From Astropecten irregularis (lineage: Eukaryota > Echinodermata > Asteroidea > Paxillosida > Astropectinidae): 64,000 nt of DNA. Made by a program: the position numbers and the translations under genes. Where the stretch lies: contig OZ020246.1 of the NCBI GenBank assembly GCA_963971285.1, positions 19,265,217 to 19,329,216 of the forward strand, in the 5' to 3' direction. This document shows positions 32,401 to 38,286 of this stretch, piece after piece. The notes under the pieces were generated by a model that worked only from the letters and a program-made list of their open reading frames with translations, ran no database searches and was not told the DNA's origin. Position 1 is the stretch's first letter; each line of letters begins with the position of its first letter.

Positions 32401-34433
32401 ATGAGCTGTATGATCCCACCAGGGATACTAGATGAGCCCCAAGATCCCATAAGTGGTCCTGGATGAACCTGAAGATCCCATAAGTGGTCCTGGATGAACC
32501 TGAAGATCCCAGAAGGGGGCCTGGATGAACCCGAAGATCCCAAAAGGGGTCCTGGATGAACCTGAAGATCCCAGAAGGTGTCCTGGATGAACCTTAAGAT
32601 CCCAGAAGGGGTCCTTGATGAACCTGAAGATCCCAGAAGGTGTCCTGGATGAACCTGAAGATCCCAAAAGGGGTCCTGGATGAACCTGAAGATCCCAGAA
32701 GGTGTCCTGGATGAACCTGAAGATCCCAGAAGGGGGACTGGCTGAACCTGAAGATCCCAGTAGGGGTCCTGGATGAACCTGAATATCCCAGAAGGGATCC
32801 TGGATGAACATGAAGATCCCAGAAGGTATCCTGGATGAACCTGAAGATCCCAGAAGGGGTCCTGGATGAACCTGAAGATCCCAGAAGGGGTCCTGGATGG
32901 ACCTGAAGATCCCAGAAGCTGTCCTAGATGAGTCCCTCAATATGCTAGAAGCCTCAGAGGGGGTCGTAGATTAGCTCCAAGATCCACAATAGGGGGTCCT
33001 AAATGAGCGTCAGTATCACAGAAGCCTCAGAATGCTGCCTGGATTAGACCATGATCCCAGGGAGTGGAGTTATCTATCAACTAGCCTCTGATCTCCTTAA
33101 TACCTTTGACTTCTTCAAATTGTATTTGTTTGTGTAGACCTTGGAACCAGCACTGAAGGATCCCAATATGAAGCAGTTCCTCTGCCCTGACGTCTTGGAA
33201 AGATTCAAGAACTTTGGTGGGGTGAGTGCCTTGCATACATACGATGTTTGGATGGTTGCATGGGTGTCGATATGGGGGGGGGGATATATCCCCCCTAATA
33301 TTTTAGGTGGGGGGGATGGCGTGTATTATCATCCCCCCAATATTTCAAGGTTGAATGTCATTCAAGTTTATTGTATAGAAATATTACATGATCATTGTTG
33401 TTTTTGTGTCTTCGCAGTGAATTTATACTATGTTTAATTCTTATGAATATCGATTTTTGGACTGTTTTTATTAAAAAGTCCCTTATTTGGGAAGGGGATA
33501 TCCCACCTCCCACAGCCTCCCTCGCATAGGACACCAAATCACCAATCATCCCCCCCCCCCCAATCATGAAAAGAAATTGACACCAGTGGATGGTTGATAT
33601 ACAACCTTTCAGAACTTTTGTACACATTGGGCCTCCATATCCCACATTCTCTCAGTGTAAATCCACATAGCCACACATACAGGGATTTGTATCCTTGTGG
33701 AGACCTGGGCTCGATTTCATGAAGCCCTACGATCGATCTTCACTCAAGTTACGAAGGAAAACCCACCGTATCATATGTAGGGCTACAATGCATCATAAGT
33801 CCTACGATTGAATAAGCATAACAGTGACTTTGGTGAAATCGACTTTGGTGAAATGGCTTTTTTTCTTGTGTACTCTCTACGAAGAGCAGAATTTAAATCG
33901 CTCCCATTTAAACCAGAATCACTTCCCTGGGTTTAAATTTGTATCGAACGTCCCTTATATAAAATAATTCTCTTTGCAAGACATAGTATACTTTGGAAAT
34001 TCCTCATTCATTGTTCAATTAATTCCAAATATCAGTAACGTGAAAACCTTTTTGAGACCTATACACCTTTAGAATTTCCCGGTGGAGACATATTCAACCT
34101 ATTGTACGTGCTCCGTCTTCACAAGGCACCAGATATGCGATAATTTTCAGTAATATTATGAACACAGTTTGCGTCCATATCCCACATACTATGAGTACAT
34201 ATCCACATAGCCCCACCGGGAACACATTAATACTATACAAATCACAATAAAAACTGGTGGCAAGATTTGGAAATATGAACTAAAGCCATGATGTTTTTGT
34301 CATGCACTCTCCTTAGGTCCGTATCGAGGATGATGTCTTGATCACCACGGACGGAACCGAGAATCTCTCCAAGTTCGTGCCGAGAGAGGTGGACGAGATT
34401 GAAGCCCTGATGGCCGAAGGACGCAGTGGCTAG
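14413..34433 (+). CDS. PEPD: Xaa-Pro dipeptidase (prolidase), 15 exons, complete
   Basis: Cytosolic M24B metallopeptidase that splits dipeptides with C-terminal proline, the last step in recycling collagen and other proline-rich peptides. Coding exons: 14413-14420, 15859-16042, 16964-17091, 19064-19127, 20107-20154, 21606-21667, 22954-22998, 24052-24174, 27004-27072, 27825-27902, 28883-29031, 30362-30546, 31149-31256, 33138-33221, 34317-34433. Joined length is 1,452 nt, 483 residues (human 493); every junction is GT-AG and in phase. All five metal ligands are present: D273 (FDMG), D284 (SDIT), H367 (PHGLGH), E409 (TIEPG) and E449 (RIEED), each offset by three from the human numbering. The pita-bread block [11 protein letters not shown] is also intact. 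No signal peptide is seen, in keeping with a cytosolic homodimer. The gene is divergent from transferase B and convergent with the aquaporin. Confidence 0.95.
14430..14470. repeat. T run followed by G run in PEPD intron 1
   Basis: About 10 T and then about 17 G, 10-20 bases after the exon 1 donor. A G tract this close to a 5' splice site can influence splicing. It is also a place where assembly length is unreliable. Confidence 0.6.
14567..14868. mobile_element. TTAA-family A MITE, reversed and truncated
   Basis: Starts TTAAAGGTAGTATATAGG and runs through GTTTTTGTCAAAGAAATAC, TGGGCAAAAAT and the central palindrome. It stops near AACGGTAGGTTTA without the left end. It lies in PEPD intron 1. 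Confidence 0.65.
15465..15776. mobile_element. TTAA-family B MITE, partial
   Basis: Carries GGGTATGAAGATGGTGCTGG, TTGTGACTCAGATGTCCAAT and AAAGTGTGAGTGCTGTTCTG, in the same order as the intact copy at 48695-49044. Lies in PEPD intron 1. Confidence 0.6.
15859..16042 (+). CDS. PEPD: PEPD exon 2
   Basis: Encodes the start of the N-terminal (creatinase-like) domain, with blocks [20 protein letters not shown] and [11 protein letters not shown]. Acceptor CTGCAG, donor GTAAAT. Confidence 0.95.
16061..16568. mobile_element. 508-bp inverted-repeat element with 9-bp target duplication
   Basis: The ends TAGACCCAGTAACTGGGGCG and its inverse (CGCCCCAGTTACTGGGTCTA) extend about 40 bp inward through CTGAACTCCCTTTTTTATTTTT. 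GTTAAACCT occurs immediately on both sides (16052-16060 and 16569-16577). A 9-bp duplication points to the Mutator-like group rather than mariner or hAT. There is no transposase. A decayed relative lies in TAF4 intron 1 (about 55375-55620). It sits 19 bp after the exon 2 donor. Confidence 0.75.
16964..17091 (+). CDS. PEPD: PEPD exon 3
   Basis: Encodes [20 protein letters not shown] and the following [10 protein letters not shown] block of the N-terminal domain. Ends in phase 2. Confidence 0.95.
17426..17650. mobile_element. MITE of the 'GACTAAAGAC' family
   Basis: CTCCAGACTAAAGACACTGT at the left mirrors ACAGAGTCTTTAGTCCTGGA at the right, with ATATAGCAACA and AATCATGTGATAT inside. Copies also occur at 29785-30025 and 35548-36002. 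Confidence 0.65.
17662..17825. repeat. Long hairpin with 74-77-bp arms
   Basis: The arms 17662-17735 and 17749-17825 are nearly complementary, and the stretch GGTGACAGATGGACTGTTCC pairs perfectly with GGAACAGTCCATCTGTCACC. The loop is only about 13 bases. It lies in PEPD intron 3, between two MITEs. A fold-back transposon is the simplest reading. Confidence 0.8.
17826..18190. mobile_element. Inverted-repeat element with TTATATAACA ends
   Basis: TTTATATAACATCTAAGTAG and the following ATCTTTGTCATTTG are found in inverse at 18146-18190 (CAAATGACAAAGATCTACTA ... TTATATAAA). It is a MITE of about 365 bp inside PEPD intron 3. Confidence 0.65.
18052..18349. repeat. Tandem duplication, 157-bp spacing
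   Basis: A block starting GGATGGCACCAAAAATGCAC and ending AAGGTGTTATATAAA is present at 18052-18190 and again, almost identical, at 18209-18349. It duplicates the right half of the preceding MITE. Confidence 0.85.
18590..18800. repeat. Interspersed repeat pair (with 22398-22552)
   Basis: The sequence between GCACTCCGCACTTGCGCT and GACGTCATTAGTGCGGAGCG has inverted ends. It is related to 22398-22552, which reads in the opposite direction (ACTAATGACGTCATACCATG ... TTTTTAGCGCAAGTGCGCAG). Confidence 0.55.
19064..19127 (+). CDS. PEPD: PEPD exon 4
   Basis: Encodes [20 protein letters not shown] and ends at AAT|GTAAGT in phase 0. Human PEPD has HFKEKYAVDDVQYVDE at the same place. Confidence 0.93.
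19226..19520. repeat. Interspersed repeat, about 300 bp (copy 1)
   Basis: Nearly the same sequence occurs at 60392-60715 in TAF4 intron 5. Shared blocks include GCGAGTGTCTATCACATGCG (with CGAACGAGTG variation), CAGCACTGACCTCTAGGTTT and CAAAACAGATCTGATTGGCT. No ORF or tRNA head is seen, so the class is unknown. Confidence 0.65.
19840..19985. repeat. T/G-rich low-complexity tract
   Basis: About 145 bp of TTTTG, TTTTTG and TTG units in PEPD intron 4. The open frame across it is a by-product of composition. Confidence 0.8.
20107..20154 (+). CDS. PEPD: PEPD exon 5 (48 nt)
   Basis: Encodes [16 protein letters not shown], matching human IASVLTSQKPSVLLTL. Both splice sites are strong (CCGCAG, GTAAGT). 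Confidence 0.93.
20217..20568. mobile_element. TTAA-family A MITE
   Basis: Starts TTAAAGATAATATCTTAC and ends AAAGCAATGACCTTTAA, with TTAA on both sides. Carries ACAGATTTACCTATAACTTA and TGACTGTTACTGTATCTG. Lies 60 bp after PEPD exon 5. Confidence 0.7.
20795..20900. mobile_element. tRNA-derived SINE fragment
   Basis: ATTGACTGGAGTAGGATTCTAACCTG resembles the reversed B box region of the SINE family, and GTGACAGGTTCAAATCCCATTG gives a forward B box. Two rearranged heads seem to meet here. Borders are vague. Confidence 0.45.
21180..21335. repeat. Tandem inverted units with TTACGCAACATTT
   Basis: CCCGTTTCACGAAACTTATG, ending CGTAAGTTACGCAACATTTC, is repeated about 95 bp later. Each unit is itself partly palindromic. 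Confidence 0.6.
21606..21667 (+). CDS. PEPD: PEPD exon 6
   Basis: Encodes [20 protein letters not shown], closely matching human [20 protein letters not shown]. Ends in phase 2. Confidence 0.95.
22118..22278. mobile_element. MITE of the 'GGGTCGATTTCACGAAGCCC' family
   Basis: The left end CTCAATTTCACCAAACTCAT and right end TAGGGCTTCGTGAAATCGAC are the two ends of a family also seen at 33710-33842, 56397-56543 and 61560-61712. The interior has GCATTGCAGCCCTACGTAGG. Confidence 0.7.
22954..22998 (+). CDS. PEPD: PEPD exon 7 (45 nt)
   Basis: Encodes [14 protein letters not shown], the conserved linker into the catalytic domain. The flanking AACAG and GTAAGC sites are clear. Confidence 0.95.
23600..23822. 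mobile_element. TTAA-family B MITE, right two thirds
   Basis: Carries CAGAAATTAGTAAAACAAAG, TCATGACTCAGTTGTCCGAT and AAAGTGCGAGCGTTGTTCTG, ending TATACCTTTAA. The left end is lost. Confidence 0.6.
24052..24174 (+). CDS. PEPD: PEPD exon 8
   Basis: Encodes [20 protein letters not shown] and the following [10 protein letters not shown] block. An internal GTATGT at 24091 looks like a donor, but the reading frame and homology continue to the GTGAGA donor at 24175. Confidence 0.95.
24501..24865. mobile_element. TTAA-family A MITE (well preserved)
   Basis: Shows the family in order: TTAAAGGTAGTATCATACTT, ACAGAAATGTTCACAGATTT, GATTTTTTAAAAGATC, GTATGGGACTGAAATTTTCA, TTTGCCCATGAATCTGTATT, CCAAAGTATGATATTACC. 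Lies in PEPD intron 8. Confidence 0.85.
25590..25820 (-). mobile_element. tRNA-derived SINE
   Basis: The minus strand reads GGGCTGGAGAGCTCATTTGG (A box region), then the B box GGTTCGAATCGCGG, then a non-tRNA body with TCTTTGTTCACTTTGCAATG and CAGTCAGTTTAACTTCTGGT. The same body occurs at 58185-58335 and 41590-41650. Confidence 0.75.
25978..26055 (-). mobile_element. SINE body fragment
   Basis: Reversed copy of the SINE tail (AAATAACCACAAGGGAAACTGACTGA ... AACAAAGAAAAATTGAC, quoted in two parts) without its tRNA head. Confidence 0.6.
26749..26888. mobile_element. 140-bp MITE with 27-bp inverted ends
   Basis: GGGAGACTTTGGAGAACCGG and its inverse, CCGATTCTCCAAAGTCTCCC, bound a GC-alternating centre with GCGCACGTG and GCATGCGC. 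A more decayed relative follows at about 27170-27325. Confidence 0.7.
27004..27072 (+). CDS. PEPD: PEPD exon 9
   Basis: Encodes [20 protein letters not shown] and CA, matching the human [20 protein letters not shown] segment at the start of the catalytic domain. Confidence 0.95.
27529..27725. mobile_element. TA-flanked MITE (Tc1/mariner-like)
   Basis: The ends CAGTAGAACACCCTTATAAC and GTTATAGTGGCGTTCCACTG are bordered by TA. A 5'-truncated relative lies at about 59895-60045 in TAF4 intron 4. It is nested in a larger element whose ends (CTTATCGAAGATAGCC and GGCTATCTTCGACAAG) lie near 27410 and 27760. Confidence 0.75.
27825..27902 (+). CDS. PEPD: PEPD exon 10
   Basis: Encodes [20 protein letters not shown] and LDGDI. 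The substrate-pocket block [10 protein letters not shown] is fully conserved. Confidence 0.96.
28552..28660. mobile_element. TTAA-family A MITE, right-end fragment
   Basis: TATTGGACTGGAAATTTCAC through TTTTGCCCATGAATCTGC to AAAGTATGGAATGACC. The left part is absent. Confidence 0.65.
28883..29031 (+). CDS. PEPD: PEPD exon 11 (first two metal ligands)
   Basis: Encodes [20 protein letters not shown], holding the metal-binding aspartates D273 and D284, then [19 protein letters not shown]. Ends in phase 1. Confidence 0.97.
29095..29395. mobile_element. Inverted-repeat element 'GGGCCAATTTCATAGAGCTG'
   Basis: The left end CAGGGCCAATTACATAGAGC mirrors the right end GCAGCTCTATGAAATTGGCC. Inside lies a SINE tail fragment (CAGTCAGTTTCCCTTGTGGT) at about 29277-29320. 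Relatives are at 30767-30917 (truncated) and 45381-45945. Confidence 0.65.
29400..29560. repeat. Degenerate 'GACTTGAGTC' repeat
   Basis: Repeated GACTTGCACTCAAGTCCGAG, GTCCGAGTGCAAGTCC and AGACTTGTGTCCTAGTC motifs in both orientations. The pattern resembles the sub-terminal repeats of the hAT-like element at 31302-31919. Confidence 0.55.
29785..30025. mobile_element. MITE of the 'GACTAAAGAC' family
   Basis: AATTTCCCAAACTAAAGACT at the left mirrors TTTAGTTTGGGAAATTTCAA at the right, followed by ACTGGGGTGTTAATGTGC as in the 17426 copy. Confidence 0.65.
30362..30546 (+). CDS. PEPD: PEPD exon 12 (metal ligand His)
   Basis: Encodes [20 protein letters not shown] through [20 protein letters not shown] and GYPA. 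H367 in PHGLGH is the metal-binding histidine, and the DTHDVGGYP block is invariant in prolidases. Confidence 0.97.
30918..31092. mobile_element. TTAA-family B MITE, right half
   Basis: AGATCAAAAATCCTTCTTTA, AGCTCAAATTTTCATTGGCT and AAAGTGTGAGTGCTGTTTTG match family B. It interrupts an element related to 29095-29395. Confidence 0.55.
31149..31256 (+). CDS. PEPD: PEPD exon 13 (metal ligand Glu)
   Basis: Encodes [20 protein letters not shown] and [17 protein letters not shown]409 lies in TIEPG. Confidence 0.96.
31302..31919. mobile_element. hAT-like element with 8-bp target duplication
   Basis: The left end TAGTGTTGGAGTA and the right end TAGTCCAACACTG are inverted, and CTTCCTAC occurs on both sides (31294-31301 and 31920-31927). 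The sub-terminal regions are arrays of degenerate GTACTCGG and ACTCGGAC motifs. Such clustered short motifs bind hAT transposases in known systems; that role is inferred here. No transposase ORF. It starts 45 bp after PEPD exon 13. Confidence 0.75.
32008..32218. mobile_element. Short element with GGATCCAGG ends
   Basis: GGGGCGGATCCAGGGGGCG at the left and AAATCCTGGATC at the right are inverted. The segment AATTAGCTAGCTTTGATCGC recurs in inverse at about 39870-39890, inside the 39245-40157 element. Confidence 0.5.
32430..32938. repeat. 31-bp minisatellite, about 16 copies, in PEPD intron 13
   Basis: The unit begins GGATGAACCTGAAGATCCCA and continues GAAGGGGTCCT. Copies differ by a few bases. 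Because 31 is not a multiple of three and the unit has no stop in this sense, the minus strand is open for 170 codons with a 31-residue repeat. That frame has no support as a gene. Confidence 0.92.
33138..33221 (+). CDS. PEPD: PEPD exon 14
   Basis: Encodes [20 protein letters not shown] and ERFKNFGG, between the third and fourth metal-binding blocks. Confidence 0.95.
33246..33595. mobile_element. Probable G/C-run MITE
   Basis: GGTGTCGATATGGGGGGG at the left and CCCCCAATCATGAAAAGAAA with TTGACACC at the right are roughly inverted. Long G and C runs resemble those of the hAT-like elements. No clear target duplication was found. Confidence 0.4.
33710..33842. mobile_element. MITE of the 'GGGTCGATTTCACGAAGCCC' family
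   Basis: CTCGATTTCATGAAGCCCTA at the left, TTTGGTGAAATCGAC at the right, with GGGCTACAATGCATCATAAG inside. Confidence 0.7.
34317..34433 (+). CDS. PEPD: PEPD exon 15 and stop
   Basis: Encodes [20 protein letters not shown] and [18 protein letters not shown], then TAG at 34431. E449 in RIEED is the last metal ligand. The short C-terminus lacks the last few residues of the human enzyme. Confidence 0.97.
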   Translation, partial: VRIEDDVLITTDGTENLSKFVPREVDEIEALMAEGRSG

Positions 34434-35547
34434 GCCGTCACGGTCAACCAGGTCCGGCCGGGACACACAGACGGGCAGACAGCCCACGCTGCAACTGAAA
34501 GACCTCGGTATTGAAAAAAAAAATTTGAATTTGAATCGGCATATAATAACCAAACCATTTCTTGACAAGGATCCGTATAATATCTGTTTCACATGATGCA
34601 GTGCAAGGTACTGTCTTAAACATGTACGTAGCATTTCAAGAATTGGTCTGGTGCCACTAGGCTAGTCTCAGTATTATTGTTAAACCTTTGATAATTGTGC
34701 TCAGGAACCAGACAAGAATGTGTCACATAGCAGAATATTGCATTCTGTTTGGTAGAATGATAAACAGATACATATGTCTAGCCCAAGCCCGAAAACTTGG
34801 GAGAAATTCTACAAATGATACAAGTGCTTTTATAGGTAGCTTTAACTGAGGCTTATTGATTGCGGTAATGCGGTAAGCGGCTATTGCTATGGCTAATTAG
34901 TAATCAGTAACTGCTCTGCTTTATTTTGCTTGGCTTAATAATGTATTCCACAGCTTTTACAGGCAATTTTCGTTTAATCCTTCTACGATTTTTAATCATA
35001 ATTTCACCATTACATTCACTATTATCCCATAATATTTCTAGCTGCTCACCAAATACTTCATTTAAATATATATATATATCTTTTCTTTGCAGTAATGAGT
35101 CCAGTCTTTGTTCCCATTCTTCACCTCTTCATTGTGATCTGTCCAACTTCCACGCCCACCATTGTATATCTTTCCCTTTGTCAAATTTCAGTCACTTCCT
35201 CCACATCACAAAGTTTTAGATGTTGTTATAATTATTATTATTATTATTATTATTTATTTCTGGTAATGACACCAAGGATTCCTCAAAAGTGCCCTAGGCA
35301 CTGTAGCTCGCAAGCCTGATGAAACCTGTTATGGAAAGATGATGAGAAGAAGATACAGTTTTAGAGGTGGGAGGAAAACCCCAGAGTAATATTCTGGGTA
35401 AAACCCACAGAATCAGGCAGGGACTGAAAACCCAATCCACTTGTGAACCGAGCCGAACTTGAACCCAGTCCACAACAATCAGCCATTTGCGAGTTAAATC
35501 CAAATAGTATCTGGCACACAGCCATCTTTCATTGCACATAAACATCC

Positions 35548-36002
35548 CAGTTTGAATTTCCCAGACTAAAGACTCCTGACTAATAACACCATGTAATCTC
35601 TTCTGTGCGAGTGTGTGGTTCTGAGAAGAACCGGTGGTATTATCTCGACGTTCCGAACAGTGTGCTCTGTTTGTCCTCAGGAGAGTGACTGAGGATAAAC
35701 AGAGCACACTGTTCGGAAGGTCAAGATAATGCCACATGTTCTTCTCAGAACCACACACTCTTACAGAAAAGATAACATGGTGTCACAGCAAACCTACATT
35801 ATTTTACTGCTTCCACCATGCTTTCGGGCAAGGGCAAGGTTTTGCAAAGCGATACCTACAGTATATCTGGAATGGACTAGTTCCTTTGTGCCATTCTTAT
35901 CCATTATGTACATTGGTGCAAGATGTATGTTATGTTACCAAGCAAAAGCTTGCATCTCATGTGATATAGCAACAGTGTCTTTAGTCTGGAGAATTCAGGT
36001 TT
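35548..36002. mobile_element. 'GACTAAAGAC' MITE carrying a nested fold-back
   Basis: The left end CCCAGACTAAAGACTCCTGA and right end TCTTTAGTCTGGAGAATTC belong to the family seen at 17426 and 29785. The middle is interrupted by the fold-back at about 35586-35788. Confidence 0.6.
35586..35788. mobile_element. Fold-back element, about 75-bp arms
   Basis: GTGTGTGGTTCTGAGAAGAA and AACAGTGTGCTCTGTTTGTC are mirrored by GACTGAGGATAAACAGAGCA, ACTGTTCGGAAGGTC and TTCTTCTCAGAACCACACAC. Parts resemble 46315-46420. Confidence 0.75.
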
Positions 36003-36599
36003 TGATGTTTTAGTTGTTTACATACAGTGAAATAATTCAGTGTACGAGCTACTGTTCAATTTTAACTTGCGAAAGGCTTATTCCACAACTCCCAGCTTCC
36101 CCATTTCCACAATGAAAGTTGATCTCTACCTAAGCTATAACTTTATAATATAATTCTGCTAATTACATATTGCGTTTGAGGTCCATAATGTTCCATGAAA
36201 TATTCCTGAAGATTTTTTTTCTCAGCCACGGACAAATATTAATCTTTGAGACCATTATTTAAGTTAAATTCAGTATCAAAAAAAATTCTAATTTCAAAAT
36301 AATTTTTTTTTTGATACTGCGCAATGCATTCATCAACAATTAGTTAGCGTCTCGATCGATTACATCCTGAAATAGTCGTTGTATATGTAGTAATAGTTGA
36401 CATTTGCAGTTTAAAAATGCACGAATTAAATATGCTGAAATATTTAAATACTAATTAAAACTAACAGTGGAAGCTTTTTTCATTTAACCTTGCAGCTAAT
36501 CTTATTTTAAAAAATATATAAATTAATTACCCAGCCATATACGTTTGCAAGTTATTTAGCTTTTTATCATGTACGAAAAAAGAAACCAGTAGATGCAGT

Positions 36600-36966
36600 T
36601 TAAAGGGATGGTACAGAACTGGTTTTTGCGACAAAACCGTTGCTGACAGTGAAAGCACATTATGTAATCCATCATATACCTTAACTGACAAACCTGTAGA
36701 AGTTTGAGGTCAATCAGCCATCTGGGTCTCGAGAAAATAGTAAAAATCCGATTACACATTTCAACGGATGAATAAAACGCTTCGGAGCGATTTATTCCAA
36801 TCGGAAAATAGTTTCATTTATTTCTCAACGAATAATTATTGTATTTTAGACAAAAACATTTCATGGGATGTTTTCTCCCATCATCACCATTATACTGTGT
36901 AAGTTTTATGTGGATCTGTGATCTTGAAGTGTATTTTGTCTTAAGAATTATGTACCATCCCTTTAA
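36600..36966. mobile_element. TTAA-family B MITE
   Basis: Bounded by TTAA at 36600 and 36963, with AAAGGGATGGTACAGAACTG and GTACCATCCCTTTAA ends. Interior has GAGGTCAATCAGCCATCTGG and TCTCGAGAAAATAG. Confidence 0.6.
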
Positions 36967-37774
36967 AGAAACAGTAAATACCTGTATACTGAAGCAAATT
37001 ATAATTACATTTATTTGGAAGGTTAACATTTCACGATGGGTATTTTTTTTTGTATTTTGACCAATACTGATTTTGCTAAGTGATTCTCAAGATATAATAC
37101 ATATCTCCATTTCTATCTATGTATACTGCTTTTCAAAACTGGCAGACATTTGGTTGGAAGCAAAATAAATACATGTAATATTCAATTTTGAAGTTAATAA
37201 AATATAAATCAATTAAAATAAATAATCTCTTCGGGCTAATAACTCTGATGACGTGTGAAATAAATATCCGTCACTTACTGTTATAAAATTGCTGATTTAT
37301 ATAAATATTAATAATCCACCTATTAAAAGATATCTATAGGCCTATGCTTCGAGAATAAATACATGTAATTTTACAAATTACAGAAAGTGGAAATCTACAT
37401 TGTTTAGGGAGGTACATTCACCAAGCTTTGATTTCATCGACTTTATGGTTATGGTTATATGAAAGAATCTTTAGGGTAACACATTCGACCTGGAAGAGTA
37501 TTTCCAAAAAAAGTGCATCTGTTGCAGCACAGAAGTGATAAGAGCGCCCGCTATGGACAATGCACACTGGGAATGCGCAGTGCTGTTGTTGCGCTGGATA
37601 TGGACTGCTTCGTATGATCAGACCGTTGTGGAGACGTTTCTACGTTGGCAAGATGGTTTGACGTGAGCAGGGGAACGTCCGTCCATGTTCTGCCCAGTCG
37701 GATTTTTCTCTGCTTGCACTAAGTCTGCAAAAAAAAAAAATGACCAACATTTCCATGAAAGATAAAAAAAAAAT

Positions 37775-38078
37775 TAAAACAAAAACAACGAAAACAAAAT
37801 CCCAACGAGGACACCAACAACGACAGAAACCCAAGAACAACAAAAACCCACGAAAACAACAAAACCCGACAGAAAAAACGAGTACAACAAAACCCAACGA
37901 AAACAACAAAACCCAACATAAACAACAACCGAAACAACAAACACTAACGAAAACAACAACAAAGCCCAACGAAAACAACAAAGCCCAACGAAAACAACAA
38001 AACCCAACAACAAAGCCCAACGAAAACAACAAAACCCAACAATTAGAACAACAACATGAACCCAACCCCAAAAAACAA
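37775..38078. repeat. 18-bp minisatellite in the aquaporin 3' UTR
   Basis: The plus strand shows imperfect AACAACAAAACCCAACGAAA units. It begins a few bases after the aquaporin stop codon, so on the transcript it is a G/T-rich array (TTTCGTTGGGTTTTGTTGTT). The array opens long frames by composition only. Confidence 0.85.
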
Positions 38079-38081
38079 CAA

Positions 38082-38286
38082 CTAATAACATAATTCTGAC
38101 CAGTTTTCAAAAAACGGCTTACGGGTAATTTCAGCCGGAATCTCCGGTTGAATGTTGACGTAGTCTTCGGCTGTTTCCCCAGGATGGTGCACTTCAACCA
38201 GTAAGACATAGAAGGCAGCGCCACAGATTGCCCCTACCAACGGGACGAAAGTGGCCACCACCCACCACCATTGCACCCCACGCGGC
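38082..38286 (-). CDS. Aquaglyceroporin exon 6 (last helix and tail)
   Basis: Encodes PRGVQWWWVVATFVPLVGAI through the HHPGETAEDYVNI tail to a stop at 38082. Acceptor CCTGCAG; the first G completes a Thr codon. Confidence 0.93.

Larger units (their letters stand above)
34434..38081. other. Convergent region: 3' ends of PEPD and the aquaporin
   Basis: No coding exon is seen. It holds a (TA)n run near 35065, an (ATT)n run near 35236, the nested MITE pair at 35548-36002, a family B MITE at 36600-36966 and the 3' UTR minisatellite of the aquaporin. I could not fix either polyadenylation site. Confidence 0.5.

Noticed and set aside
37640-38224. Long open frames on both strands over the AAC/GTT repeat
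   Set aside because: They exist only because the 18-bp repeat lacks stops; the real coding frame here is aquaporin exon 6 and the array lies after its stop.
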